From contig SJRY01000308.1 in NCBI GenBank assembly GCA_011319805.1, positions 1 to 20,000 of the forward strand: 20,000 nt of DNA, written 5' to 3'. The stretch's first letter is position 1. Every line of letters begins with the position of its first letter. A program made the translations under genes and the position numbers. The stretch is from Macrocybe gigantea (Eukaryota; Basidiomycota; Agaricomycetes; Agaricales; Callistosporiaceae). The notes beneath the pieces are model-generated. The model saw only the letters and a list, made by a program, of their open reading frames with translations. It was not told the DNA's origin and made no database searches. Below, piece by piece: positions 9,288 through 18,183 of this stretch.

Positions 9288-11713
9288 ATGCCACTGAAAG
9301 GTTCCAGGTCTAATGCAAAAAGGTGTGCAGCCTACCGTCTTGCCCATCTCAAATTCGTTCCCTTTCAATGTCTAGGTGTTTCACAACATCAACGGCCATA
9401 ATTGTGTGTCTAAACATTTATTCAGTAAAAGACCTGCTGATGCTGCAGATGGTTCCACCGACGGAGACGTGTGCATATATCCATTGAACTAACCACCTGT
9501 GCCTTATACACCGTACTTGATCTGTTGTTTTTGATAGGTTTCTCGTCGACCAACTGTCTTCTCCTACAAAGCGGGTGTGAATTCAATCTGCCGATGCCAA
9601 AAAGAAAAAGAATAATGCAGAAGCATAAGAAGTCGTCGCCATTTTTCATTAACTCTTGTTACAACTTTGAGTAGAGCCGAGGTTCTCAATGCCGATGATG
9701 ATGATGAACCTGCATCTTCAGAGACTGCAGCCACTGCAGCACTTGCACAGCTGCAAGCCCTACTCACACAGAATCCTGGCCTCTTGTCGTATGTTCAGTA
9801 TTTGCATATGACTAGCTGATTGCAGCTGACATCATCTTTCAACAGTGAATTAATGGGCAAAACAAAGCCCGCCGCTCCTAAGATTATGCCATCCAATGTT
9901 GTTACTAGTGCGCCTGTATCCAGCGTGTCCAAATCTCTGGAGTACGATATGTAATATTTTCTTTTAAAGTTCACTGACCTCACTGAATAATCATTTTGTA
10001 GGAATAAACTCAAGTCTGCGATGCATAAGCAGGGTAAACTGGTCATGGACAAAATCAGTACATATGAGTGCATATTCATTTGCTTGCTTATTGGCCTCAA
10101 TGAAAATGGATGTGCATATATATGTAGAATGTCCGATGGTATTCTGGCAACATCTCCGCCATCCACCCCTCCTCTGTCTTCGCTTCCTGTTATGCCTACT
10201 CCAACTCCAGTTGGGTACATGCTAGCTTCTTGTATATTGTTCTTAACATATACCGAACCCTCATTTTCATGATTGTTTGACCTTAGTAAGGGTGCCCTTC
10301 AAGTGGGTACAGAGCTAGCAGATGCTCCTATGTCGTTGGTGCCAACCCTTATGGTCTTGTCGTATGTCTAATGCTACCTATCTATCGTCGATTTTTTCTA
10401 AAATTGTTTGGTTGATGCAATGTCACAGCGGCGATGTCAGTGAAACTGCCACCATTACTGGCGATGGGGTAGCTGTCGACACGGAACTGGCAGATGCTGA
10501 AAACATCGAAAAAGGTGCAGATCTTATTGAATTGAATGTAGGAGCATGCAACAGTTTATTGACACGATTCTGCTACCAGCGGGTCCTTCTGGCCTCAACA
10601 AATTGGACAAGCTCCTTTTGAATAGCAGCCTGATAGTTGGCGATGATAACTGGAAGCCTTCAGCACCCACTGTCATCACTGATCCTATGGATGTGATGCA
10701 AGATTCATTGCAAACTGAGTTCACCAAGAGCCTCGGGTTATACGAGAAATTGCCCGATATTGGATAAGTGTATCTACTTCTATAGTGAGTCGCATACTGA
10801 TATGCCCTTTTTTTCGTTTTTCAGTCAGTTTCATGTGATCGATGGCTACGGCCATCGAAATGGTAATGACACTCATATCAACATCGATATCATCTTAAAA
10901 TGTTATGGATATATTGTCCTACGGTGAGCTAGATTGCTTGCTCGAGTAGGCATGGTCACTCGCTCACATTTAACGTTCAGTGCTGCTGCTTTAGCATTGT
11001 TGTGGGAGTCGAGCCCGCCGTTTTATAACTTTGGGTGATGCGATCCAAATGACTTTGGCGTCGGCAAAGGTGGGCTCATTGCGGACATCGCTGACGATAA
11101 CAGCATTGCATATGGTGTAATGCTGAGTGTTGTAACTGGTTCATTTTTGGACACTGCTCATCCCTCTTTTCAACAGCAGTATCAGTTCTGCGTCACCATA
11201 TCGCCCAATGCACAGTTTTGCTGTCGAGAGTTTACATTCATCAATAGCATTTTCGGTAACCCCAGGTGTGTCTCTGGTAGTTGCATTGGGCAACTCGGAT
11301 TGGCTATGGGTTCATGCGTCACCAGTATGTCTTCTTCATCTCTTTGGTATCTTGTTCTAATCTTCACTTTTTAACCATATTAACTTCGGAATTTAAAGGC
11401 ACAGAGCCGAAAAGGGTACCGAAAAAATCCTCGGCTATCAGCTCACCCAAGAAGAAAAGTACTGCCTCTGCTGTGTCGCAGTCTCTAAAGAGCCCCGTGC
11501 CTCTCTTGAACCTTAAGGAGCATTCTCCCTATGATGACGCTGCCATGGAAGGAACCACATCTGAAGGTGCCTCAAATGAACCCCCTCTGTTCAAGCCCGA
11601 CCTTTATGTCAATGAAAGGAGTGTGTTTATACTTGTATTTACATGGCATATGCTAACCTAATTGACTAGTCCTCATGTTCGACAGCCAGAAGCATGTTGG
11701 TGCTCCTGGTTTC
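9288..11713 (+). pseudogene. many-exon hypothetical gene, 5' part, split by the retrotransposon
   Basis: A chain of small exons reads in one direction: about 9679-9788 (Asp-rich, then LAQLQALLTQNPGLLS), 9846-9941, 10002-10057, 10128-10214 (Pro-rich), 10287-10361, 10429-10763, 10825-10923, 10981-11324, 11399-11620 and 11670-11713. Introns are 49-74 bp; the last (11621-11669) has a perfect CTAAC branch site. Most junctions are in phase; exceptions are near 10128 and 10545 (-1 each) and a TGA at 11036-11038. One intron (10764-10824) appears to start AT rather than GT. The protein is low complexity and Lys/Ser-rich in the middle (VPKKSSAISSPKKK) with hydrophobic stretches such as GGLIADIADDNSIAYG. 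I do not recognise it. The first exons (9288-9678) are uncertain. The coding frame runs straight into the 5' LTR at 11714, and the remainder is at 18184-18399. Confidence 0.58.
11709..11713 (+). repeat. target site duplication, left copy (GTTTC)
   Basis: GTTTC immediately before TGTTA of the 5' LTR, identical to the 5 bp after the 3' LTR. Five bases is the usual staggered cut of Ty3/gypsy integrases. Confidence 0.93.
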
Positions 11714-12033
11714 TGTTACAGACGCCGCCCAAAGGACTATTCATTTTCTTATCTTATCTTTCCCACATCCCTTATCTCCCCCATCATGCTGCGCAGCGCG
11801 CAGCCATCGAGTCATCCCACTTCCCTAGTCATCCTGAGTCATCTCCTTCCAGTCTTACTCATCCGCAGTCCACAGCATTGCGCAGCCCATGGTCCGTGCT
11901 CGAGTACTGTAATGTATATAAGGACTCCCAGATGTACCAGTAGCGCTAGGCTTAATATTCCTTTTGCCATCATCTCAAGACCACTCTCACACTTAGTCTG
12001 CCCAAGTCCTTCTGAGATTCGTCTAGCCTAACA
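11714..12033 (+). repeat. 5' LTR, 320 bp
   Basis: Starts TGTTA and ends TAACA (perfect 5-bp inverted ends). Differs from the 3' LTR at 11726, 11799, 11833 and 11989 only, all transitions and no indels. Three of the four lie at CpG in one of the copies. Contains the TATA box at 11915-11921 and the predicted transcript start near 11948, giving U3 about 234 bp and R-U5 about 86 bp. Confidence 0.96.
11915..11948 (+). promoter_or_regulatory. LTR TATA box and predicted transcript start
   Basis: TATATAAG at 11915-11922; the A at 11948, 33 bp from the TATA start, is the first base of the 11-nt segment that matches the primer-binding site. In Tf1 the primer is the first 11 nt of the transcript, so the pairing itself predicts the start site. 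The same signals recur in the 3' LTR at 18060 and 18093. Confidence 0.65.
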
Positions 12034-12035
12034 AG

Positions 12036-12046
12036 ATATTAAGCCT
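12036..12046 (+). promoter_or_regulatory. self-primer binding site (Tf1-type)
   Basis: ATATTAAGCCT, two bases inside the 5' LTR, is the exact reverse complement of 11948-11958 (AGGCTTAATAT). Pairing stops at both ends: T11947 faces C12047, and beyond one G-T wobble C11960 faces A12034. No TGG-starting tRNA-type site is present. Tf1 of fission yeast and sushi-type elements use the first 11 nt of their own RNA as primer, so this is read as self-priming. Confidence 0.82.
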
Positions 12047-12135
12047 CGTCGAGACTCGCCCAGACTCACACACACACCACGTCACGCTTTATCAAAGACT
12101 TGATCAACATTCGATGACAAGCGGTCGCCGACCCA

Positions 12136-13854
12136 ATGAGCACTAGCACGAGCGACGAGAGCACTTGGCTCAGAGAAGTAGACCAGGCATTGCAGTCCAC
12201 GCCATTCACAGAGACAGTCCACGCCACCTGCAGAGACACTAGCAATCCAAACAAACGAAAGAGAGAGCGCACGCCTACACCAAGTAGTGATGATGAAGAA
12301 CAGGCATTTCTGAGAGAGTTTGCCTTCACCACCACAGACGAGCCTGCTGAGATCCTCAGCGAAGGAGCAGCACAACTCATTGCAGAACTCTTCCTAGAAG
12401 GAGAATACGGGATAAGCCCAGAAGAGCTGTGGTCAGACCAGAATCTTCTTGCCGAAGAAGAGGACGAACCCATCCGCAAGAAAATGAGAGAAGAACGAAC
12501 ACAAGCCTGAGACTTTAGGTGACAACAGATCGAGAACTATAATCGCCAAACACAGGAGGAAGACATACTGATACAGAGAGGGCACGACGCACAGAGCGTA
12601 CGACAGAACCAACGAGAACGATACCAGAGTCAAGGACACACAGGAATGAAACCGCCGAATCCCTTCAGAGGACCAATCCGCCGAAGCACTGCATAAGGAG
12701 AGAATCGCACCACCGTGGCGAAAGTAAGCAACAGCGACTGGGACGAATACTATCGGTGGAGGGAGCGAAAAGGATTACCAAAGACAACCGGACTGACTGC
12801 CACAGAGTGGGCCGATTTTGAACAAGCTTGTAGAATTGCAGGAGTCGACCTAGACTACTGGAAAGAATAGAGAGAGGAGCGAAGACAGAAACAGCTCCAA
12901 GAACAGCAAGCCCAAGTACAAGCACAGCAGACCCAAGAACAACAGATCCAGGAACAGGAAGACCAAGACCAAGAGAACGACGAAGAAAACCCCCAAAGGA
13001 TGATGACAGAATACAAGGGAATCATCGCCGACCCGAAATCCTTTACAGGAGATCGAACGTCCTTCGATATTTGGTGGAGGAAGATGAAACTCTACATAAC
13101 CGCACATGGGACCTCACGGATACACAGAAGATTGGAGCGGTCCTGTCTAGAATGACTGACGGACCCGGAGCCCACTGGGCATCAAAGAAGATCGACACCA
13201 CTACCAACCAAAGCACATGGGCCGACTTCATAACCGAGATAGAGACATGATTCAGCAACGTCATGTCGCCATCACAAGCAGGAAGCAAACTATTCAATAT
13301 CAGACAGGAAACCGACCCATCGACGAATTTCTGGATGAATTCGTAGACCTCGCAGGGAAAGCAGGAATGACAGGAACAGCCCCTCGTTTCCTACTCGAGA
13401 AGAGCTTAAACCGAAGACAGCAGAAGCCGTACACTCGATCTCCACACTTCCAACAGATGGAGATGAATATATCAAGACAGTTCGAGCGATTGGACGAAAC
13501 ATCGATGAACACAGAAATGTGATGAGAGGAGAATTCACAAGCAATCAGCGCAAGACCGGAAATCCAAGCCGAGGAGTAGGACAGGCCATGGAAGTCAACA
13601 AAGTATGAAGCAATAACTGCTTCAACTGCAATAAACCAGGACACATCTCACGAAACTGCCCGGAACCACGAAAAGGAGCAGCAAATGTCACATGTTTCAA
13701 TTGTGGCTTAAAGGGACACTATGCACGAAACTGCAAGAAGAAGAAGAAAGGAAAATCCCAGGTCAGAGAAGTGAAAGAAGAAGAAGGAGAGGACGAAGAA
13801 GACAAGGATGAAGAAAGCTCTGACAAAGAGGGTTTTGCCGAAGGGTCCGACTAG
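12136..13854 (+). pseudogene. gag: gag (nucleocapsid with two CCHC knuckles), broken
   Basis: Starts at ATG 12136, about 188 nt after the predicted transcript start. The first 124 codons are open and acidic (TPTPSSDDEEQAFLREFAF). A Gln-rich, probably coiled stretch lies at about 12880-12990, the capsid-like part at about 13020-13420, and two zinc knuckles at 13618-13659 (C-x2-C-x4-H-x4-[15 protein letters not shown]) and 13693-13734 ([14 protein letters not shown]), followed by a Lys/Glu-rich tail. In-frame stops: 12508, 12520, 12694, 12868, 13248, 13606; the TAG at 13852 may be the true gag stop or another change. Three -1 frame breaks lie near 13116, 13316 and 13405. Gag would form the particle and bind element RNA; this copy cannot make it intact. 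Confidence 0.85.
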
Positions 13855-14025
13855 GAGGTGCTAAATCATGACCCATACAACTGAAACAGACTCGCTTCGA
13901 TACCGGATGTAGATCATCCCATACTCTGAAATACACCATTCCGCCAAGCGATCTGAAGCACCAAGAAAAACCATCCAAGGGACAAACCACCAAAGAGGAA
14001 AGGGCTCGCAGTACCAGCGAGGATA

Positions 14026-14373
14026 CGAACCCGAAAAGGAATCACAACGATAACACCAGAAGTTGATAGCGGAGCAGATAGGACCTGCATCAACACCGCG
14101 ATAGTAGCAAAAACAGGACTGAAGACACGACGAATTAAGAAGATTCCCATCATAAATGCAGACGGATCACCCAATCGTCAGAAAACAGCAGACCGAGTAG
14201 CGGAGGTCCACATCGACATTAAAGGACACAAGGAGCACATGGAAGCCATCGTACTTGACATCGGAAAAACCGACATGCTACTAGGACATGACTGGCTTGT
14301 CTACCACAACCCAACAATCAAATGGAGGACAGGAGAAATTGTCTTCGACAGATGCCCAAAACGTGCAAAATAA
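14026..14373 (+). pseudogene. pol: pol: aspartic protease
   Basis: The frame from about 14026 to 14373 carries the retroviral-type aspartic protease active site VDSGAD (catalytic Asp codon 14065-14067) and the C-terminal flap/dimer region DMLLGHDWLVYHNP, ending near FDRCP. The usual D-S/T-G triad is intact. The link from gag (13855-14025) has TGA at 13882, 13927 and 13954 in this frame, although the right frame there is uncertain. A -1 break at about 14367-14371 (TAA in the protease frame) separates it from reverse transcriptase. Role: cleavage of the Gag-Pol precursor. Confidence 0.8.
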
Positions 14374-15292
14374 ACCACCAGACGATCAAGATACAGAAGG
14401 TGGCTGAACCAGCGAAAACCACAGCCAGCGACAAGACAGGAACCCAGATACCCCCATATCTGATCAGATTCAAACACCTCTTCAAGGAGAAGAACTTTGA
14501 TCGCCTACCAGACCACAAAGAATGGGACCATGAAATAAACTTAACGAAGGATGCACCCAAAACGATACCGAGCAAGGTCTACCCGATGACACAGAAAGAG
14601 TTAGAGGAACTAGATGCCTTCGTCGGAGAAGGATTACGAACAGGAAAAATACGCCCATCGAAATCACCTTACGCAGCACCCTGCTTCTTTCGCAATAAGA
14701 AGGATGGAAGCAAGCGACTCATCCAAGACTACCGGGAAATAAACAAATATATGGTCAAGGACAAGTTTCCACTACCACGCATCAGCAAGCTCCTCAACGT
14801 ACTACAAGGAGCAAAGTACTTTAGCAAGATCGATATTATCTGGGGGTACAATAATGTGCGCATTCGGAAAGGGGACGAATGGAAGGCAGCCTTCCTAACA
14901 GCAAGAGGACTCTTCGAACCGACAGTCATGTACTTTGGGCAGTGCAACGCACCAGGCACTTTTAGCCGAATGATGGCGAGCCTCTTCCAAGACCAAATAC
15001 GAAGAAGAGTGTGCATAATCTATATGGATGACATCATAATCATCGGACGAACACGAGAGGAACTCCAAAAAACACCATAGAAGTCATGGAAATACTGAAC
15101 AAGAACGACCTGTTCATCAAAGGACCAAAATGTGTCTGGGAATCATCAAAAGTCCCAGTACTAGGATACATCGTAGGAGAAGGGAAGGTAGAAATGGAAC
15201 CAGAAAAGATCACAGCCGTACAATCCTGGCCAACCCCAAAGACGAAGAAAGAACTACAAAAGTTCTTGGGATTCACGAACTTTTACCGATGA
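14373..15292 (+). pseudogene. pol: pol: reverse transcriptase
   Basis: Conserved RT blocks in order: FDRLPDHKEWDHEI, a PYAAPCFFRNKKDGSKR block, QDYREINKYMVKDKFPLP, AKYFSKIDIIWGYNNVRI (first catalytic Asp), the FGQCNAPGTFSRMM block and the catalytic YMDD at 15021-15032. A -1 break in an A-run at about 15070-15076 moves the thumb region into another frame (NDLFIKGPKCVWES, FLGFTNFYR). It ends at TGA 15290-15292 where relatives have Arg (FYRRFI), so a CGA to TGA change is likely. Role: copies element RNA to cDNA. Catalytic residues are present, but the chain is broken. Confidence 0.9.
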
Positions 15293-15907
15293 TTCATCAA
15301 GGGATATGCAAAGGTCGCTAAACCCCTGACGGAGTTGACTGGAAACAAAGCATTCCAGTGGACAGACAAGCAACAGGACGCCTTCAAAGAGCTGATCCGA
15401 CATATAACCTCGGCACCCATTCTAGCACTACCACAAACAGAAGGAAAATTCCGAGTCGAAACAGATGCCTCAGGATATGCCATTGGAGCGGTGCTATCAC
15501 AACAGCAGAAAGGACTATGGCATCCGATCGCATTCATTTCGAGATGCATGACCCCAGCGGAGCAAAACTACGAAATCTATGACAAGGAACTTCTTGCGAT
15601 AATGGTCGCACTAAAGACATGGAGACAATACCTCCTCGAAGCTTGAGAGAAGTTCGAAATATTGACGGATCACAAAAACCTATCATACTTCTGGAAGCCG
15701 CAGCGACTCAATTCAAGACAGATTGGCTGGTACCTGAAATTACAAGAATACGACTACGAACTACGACATGTACCAGGAAAGGCGAATGGAAAAGCGGACG
15801 TCCTGTCACGGATGGCGGGATATGAAGAAAACCTAGCAGAGAAGGACGACATACAAATGATCAAAGAAGCAGCATTCATTCGACATCTGGAAGAGAATAA
15901 TGAATGA
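15293..15907 (+). pseudogene. pol: pol: RNase H and connection
   Basis: Same frame as the RT thumb. Tether FIKGYAKVAKPLTELTG, then RNase H with catalytic Asp in ETDASGYAIGAVLS (Asp codon 15464-15466), YDKELLAI and LTDHKNLSYF. In-frame TGA at 15644-15646 (an Arg position by family) and TGA at 15905-15907 just before integrase. Role: removes RNA from the RNA-DNA hybrid and makes the plus-strand primer. Confidence 0.86.
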
Positions 15908-17188
15908 GACTTCAAATTTATGATGTTCGAGGACGAACACCCACGGAAAGAAGAAGCAGAAAATAACGAAACAATACAAACAAGAGGAATCACGATGATC
16001 GAATCCTCAAGGATAGAACAGATTCAACAATGCACACGAAGGGAGACAATCGTAACAACAGGGCTGAAGGAAAAACCACACTGGTTCACAGAAGATGACC
16101 ACATCGTATACGCAGGAGGAAAAATCTATGTTCCTCCAGACAACAAACTGAAGGAAAACATCATGTTTGAACACCACGACACACCCATCGGAGGACACCT
16201 AGGACAATACCGCATGCACGAGCTCATAAGCTGTACCTATTGGTGGCCATCAATGCTAACAGACATCAAGAAGTATGTCAATGGATGCGAAACATGTCAG
16301 CAAAACAAAATCATCCGACAAAAGAAACACGCACCCCTGCACCCGCATGAAGTCCCACAGCAACCATGGGAAGATATCGGAGTAGATCTCATAGGACCGC
16401 TACCCAGCTCAAATGGCTTTAATGCCATCGCCGCAGTCACAGACCACCTGACCAAGATGATCCATCTAGTTCCCACAAAGACCGAACTCACAGCAGAAGG
16501 CCTCGCACGACTATACCGAGACAACATGTGGCGGCTTCACGGAATCCCACGAAAGATCATCAGTGATCGAGGACCCCAGTTCGCAGCGCGATTCATGACA
16601 GCACTTCTAAAATTACTCGGAACAAAGCAAAACCTATCAACGGCCTATCACCCACAGACAGATGGACAGGCGGAACGATCCCACCAAGAAACAGAAGCCT
16701 TCCTCAGAAGCTTCACAAACAACTTACAGGACGATTGGGCAGAATGGATAGCAATTGCAGAGTACCAATACAATGACAAAGCACACCAGGGAACGAAGGA
16801 GACACCATTCTACCTCAACTATGGAATGCACCCCTGGAAGGGAGAGCCGCAGAGGACAGAAGGGAATAACCCTGCAGCAAAAGACTTCGTCAAAAGAATG
16901 AGCCAAATACGAAAGGAAGCAAATGCCGCGCTGCAATATGCACAAACACGAGCCAAAGACAATTACAATGTGAGACGAAAACCCGCCCGTGAATACAAGA
17001 AAGGAGATAGAGTATGGCTAGAAGCCACCAATATCACAGTCAATCGACTATCAAAGAAGTTATCGGCACTCCGATACAGACCATTCAAGGTGGTTGAAAA
17101 GAAAGGAGCCTCGGCATATCGCCTGGAACTCCCAGCATCATGGACCCTGTTTCAAGATACAAGAGCGACCATCACCACCACCCCCTGA
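15908..17188 (+). pseudogene. pol: pol: integrase (HHCC, DD35E), long open segment
   Basis: Open for 422 codons from 15920. Zinc finger HHCC: His 16175-16177, His 16196-16198, Cys 16286-16288, Cys 16295-16297. Catalytic triad: Asp 16385-16387 (VDLIGPLP), Asp 16565-16567 (SDRGPQF), Glu 16673-16675 (DGQAERS), with exactly 35 residues between the second Asp and the Glu. The C-terminal GPY/F-like module reads RPFKVVEKKGASAYRLELP. The frame fails near 17150, where relatives have a short linker to the chromodomain, so the two parts are no longer joined. Role: integration of cDNA with 5-bp target duplication, as seen at the flanks. It is the best preserved stretch of pol and has no indels. Confidence 0.92.
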
Positions 17189-17426
17189 AATCATAAATGA
17201 TGAAGAAGAGTACGAGATAGAAGAGATCCTAAAAAGGAAGAAACAAGGGAGGGGGACACTATTCCTGGTCAAATGGAAAGGATACGGACACGAAGAGAAC
17301 ACATGGATCAAAGAGAAGGAGCTGGGGAATGCGCAGCAAGCTCTAGACCACTTCCTAAAGAAGACTGCGAACCAGGATAAAAGGATCATGACAAGAGGGA
17401 AGAAGACCAAAAATCGCACTTCATGA
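17094..17426 (+). pseudogene. pol: pol: C-terminal chromodomain
   Basis: In a different frame from integrase. After a Pro-rich linker the chromodomain runs about 17196-17360: EEYEIEEIL, FLVKWKGYGHEENTW and a final helix near ALDHFLKK. Family knowledge: chromovirus chromodomains bind modified histones (often H3K9 methyl) and steer integration to heterochromatin. The Tyr and Trp of the binding cage are present by position. The junction with integrase is +1 (or -2) and seems to have lost a short conserved piece after the PVF-like motif. Ends at TGA 17424-17426, overlapping the next ATG. Confidence 0.85.
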
Positions 17427-17821
17427 CCACCAACGCCCCCATCAGCATCGACAGCAGCGAGGGCAGCCGTGCACCTACCCCCAACTGCCCAAGCGACCTC
17501 GAGAATCTGGCAAGAATTCTCAATGCTAGCGACTACATGGACCCCCTTGCCATCACACTCGGCACATATATGCGCTATGTTATGACCGTCCGCACGCACC
17601 TCTGGACCGGGAGAACCCCTGATGGGACCGGCCCCACTGCAGCTGAACGTATCGCGCTTCACGAAGCAATGGAAATGCTTCGCACAGAAAACCGGCGACT
17701 TAAACTCCTCGCCACCACACTCCACCACATTCGCGCCTATAATGAAGAGCTCATTCATACATGGGCCCTGCGTGCCACGACTGCCTGGGAGACCAATACT
17801 GGGTGGGGACAGCTGGACTAA
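17423..17821 (+). CDS. extra element ORF, 132 aa leucine-zipper protein
   Basis: Starts at ATG 17423, whose ATGA overlaps the chromodomain stop by four bases, an arrangement that would allow stop-restart translation. It is open to TAA 17819-17821, 37 bp before the 3' LTR. The N terminus is Ser/Thr/Pro-rich; residues 75-111 form a likely coiled coil with Leu at 79, 86, 93 and 100 (perfect 7-residue spacing) and Asn90 in the core position typical of parallel zippers. No basic region precedes it. It is the only complete coding unit in an otherwise broken element, and its codons are C-rich where gag-pol is A-rich, suggesting a different origin. I do not recognise a family. It may be an accessory protein or a captured host fragment. 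Confidence 0.6.
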   Translation: MTTNAPISIDSSEGSRAPTPNCPSDLENLARILNASDYMDPLAITLGTYMRYVMTVRTHLWTGRTPDGTGPTAAERIALHEAMEMLRTENRRLKLLATTLHHIRAYNEELIHTWALRATTAWETNTGWGQLD

Positions 17822-17845
17822 GGTTTTTCGTGAGGACGCGAATCT

Positions 17846-17855
17846 AAAGAGAGGG
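17846..17855 (+). promoter_or_regulatory. polypurine tract
   Basis: AAAGAGAGGG, then TGA, directly before the 3' LTR (17859). Position and composition fit the plus-strand primer site of LTR elements. The three bases TGA between tract and LTR are a small oddity. Confidence 0.7.
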
Positions 17856-17858
17856 TGA

Positions 17859-18178
17859 TGTTACAGACGCTGCCCAAAGGACTATTCATTTTCTTATCTT
17901 ATCTTTCCCACATCCCTTATCTCCCCCATCATGCTGCGCAGCGTGCAGCCATCGAGTCATCCCACTTCCCTAGTCATTCTGAGTCATCTCCTTCCAGTCT
18001 TACTCATCCGCAGTCCACAGCATTGCGCAGCCCATGGTCCGTGCTCGAGTACTGTAATGTATATAAGGACTCCCAGATGTACCAGTAGCGCTAGGCTTAA
18101 TATTCCTTTTGCCATCATCTCAAGACCACTCTCGCACTTAGTCTGCCCAAGTCCTTCTGAGATTCGTCTAGCCTAACA
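17859..18178 (+). repeat. 3' LTR, 320 bp
   Basis: Same ends and length as the 5' LTR; differences at 17871, 17944, 17978 and 18134. Its own TATA box (18060-18066) and predicted start (18093) point into the 3' remnant of the host gene. Confidence 0.96.
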
Positions 18179-18183
18179 GTTTC
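18179..18183 (+). repeat. target site duplication, right copy (GTTTC)
   Basis: GTTTC immediately after TAACA of the 3' LTR; pairs with 11709-11713. Confidence 0.93.

Larger units (their letters stand above)
11714..18178 (+). mobile_element. Tf1/sushi-like Ty3/gypsy LTR retrotransposon (chromovirus), 6465 bp
   Basis: Full-length element: 320-bp LTRs, self-priming site, gag with two CCHC knuckles, aspartic protease, reverse transcriptase, RNase H, DD35E integrase with HHCC zinc finger, chromodomain, an extra ORF, polypurine tract and a 5-bp target duplication. Domain order PR-RT-RH-IN with a chromodomain C-terminal to integrase places it in the chromoviruses. Self-priming and the protease text (DMLLGHDWLVYHNP) point to the Tf1/sushi group. 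Low LTR divergence (4 of 320) says the insertion is young, yet gag-pol carries thirteen in-frame stops and at least six frame breaks, so it is non-autonomous as read. It lies in an exon of the host gene in the same orientation. Confidence 0.95.

Noticed and set aside
10515..10541. 27-bp intron GTGCAG...TGTAG in the split gene
   Set aside because: Shorter than any other intron here, and the frame reads through it with sensible residues.
11675..12031. 118-codon plus ORF as an independent gene
   Set aside because: It is the host exon frame running on through the LTR.
12034..12052. Conventional tRNA primer-binding site after the 5' LTR
   Set aside because: The sequence starts AGATATTAAG, not TGG, while an exact 11-nt self-match to the LTR is present.
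13845..13860. TAG 13852 as a certain gag terminator
   Set aside because: It could be the true gag stop, but other stops are evident changes, so left undecided.
14360..14376. Programmed shift between protease and reverse transcriptase
   Set aside because: Tf1-type elements read these as one polyprotein, and a single missing A in AAAA explains the change.
15066..15080. Programmed -1 frameshift at the A6 run within reverse transcriptase
   Set aside because: The A AAA AAC heptamer is not in the required phase, the site is inside the RT domain where no family member shifts, and similar -1 breaks occur throughout the window.
17138..17758. 206-codon minus-strand ORF across the chromodomain and extra ORF
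   Set aside because: Antisense shadow of two well-supported plus-strand coding regions; low-complexity translation.
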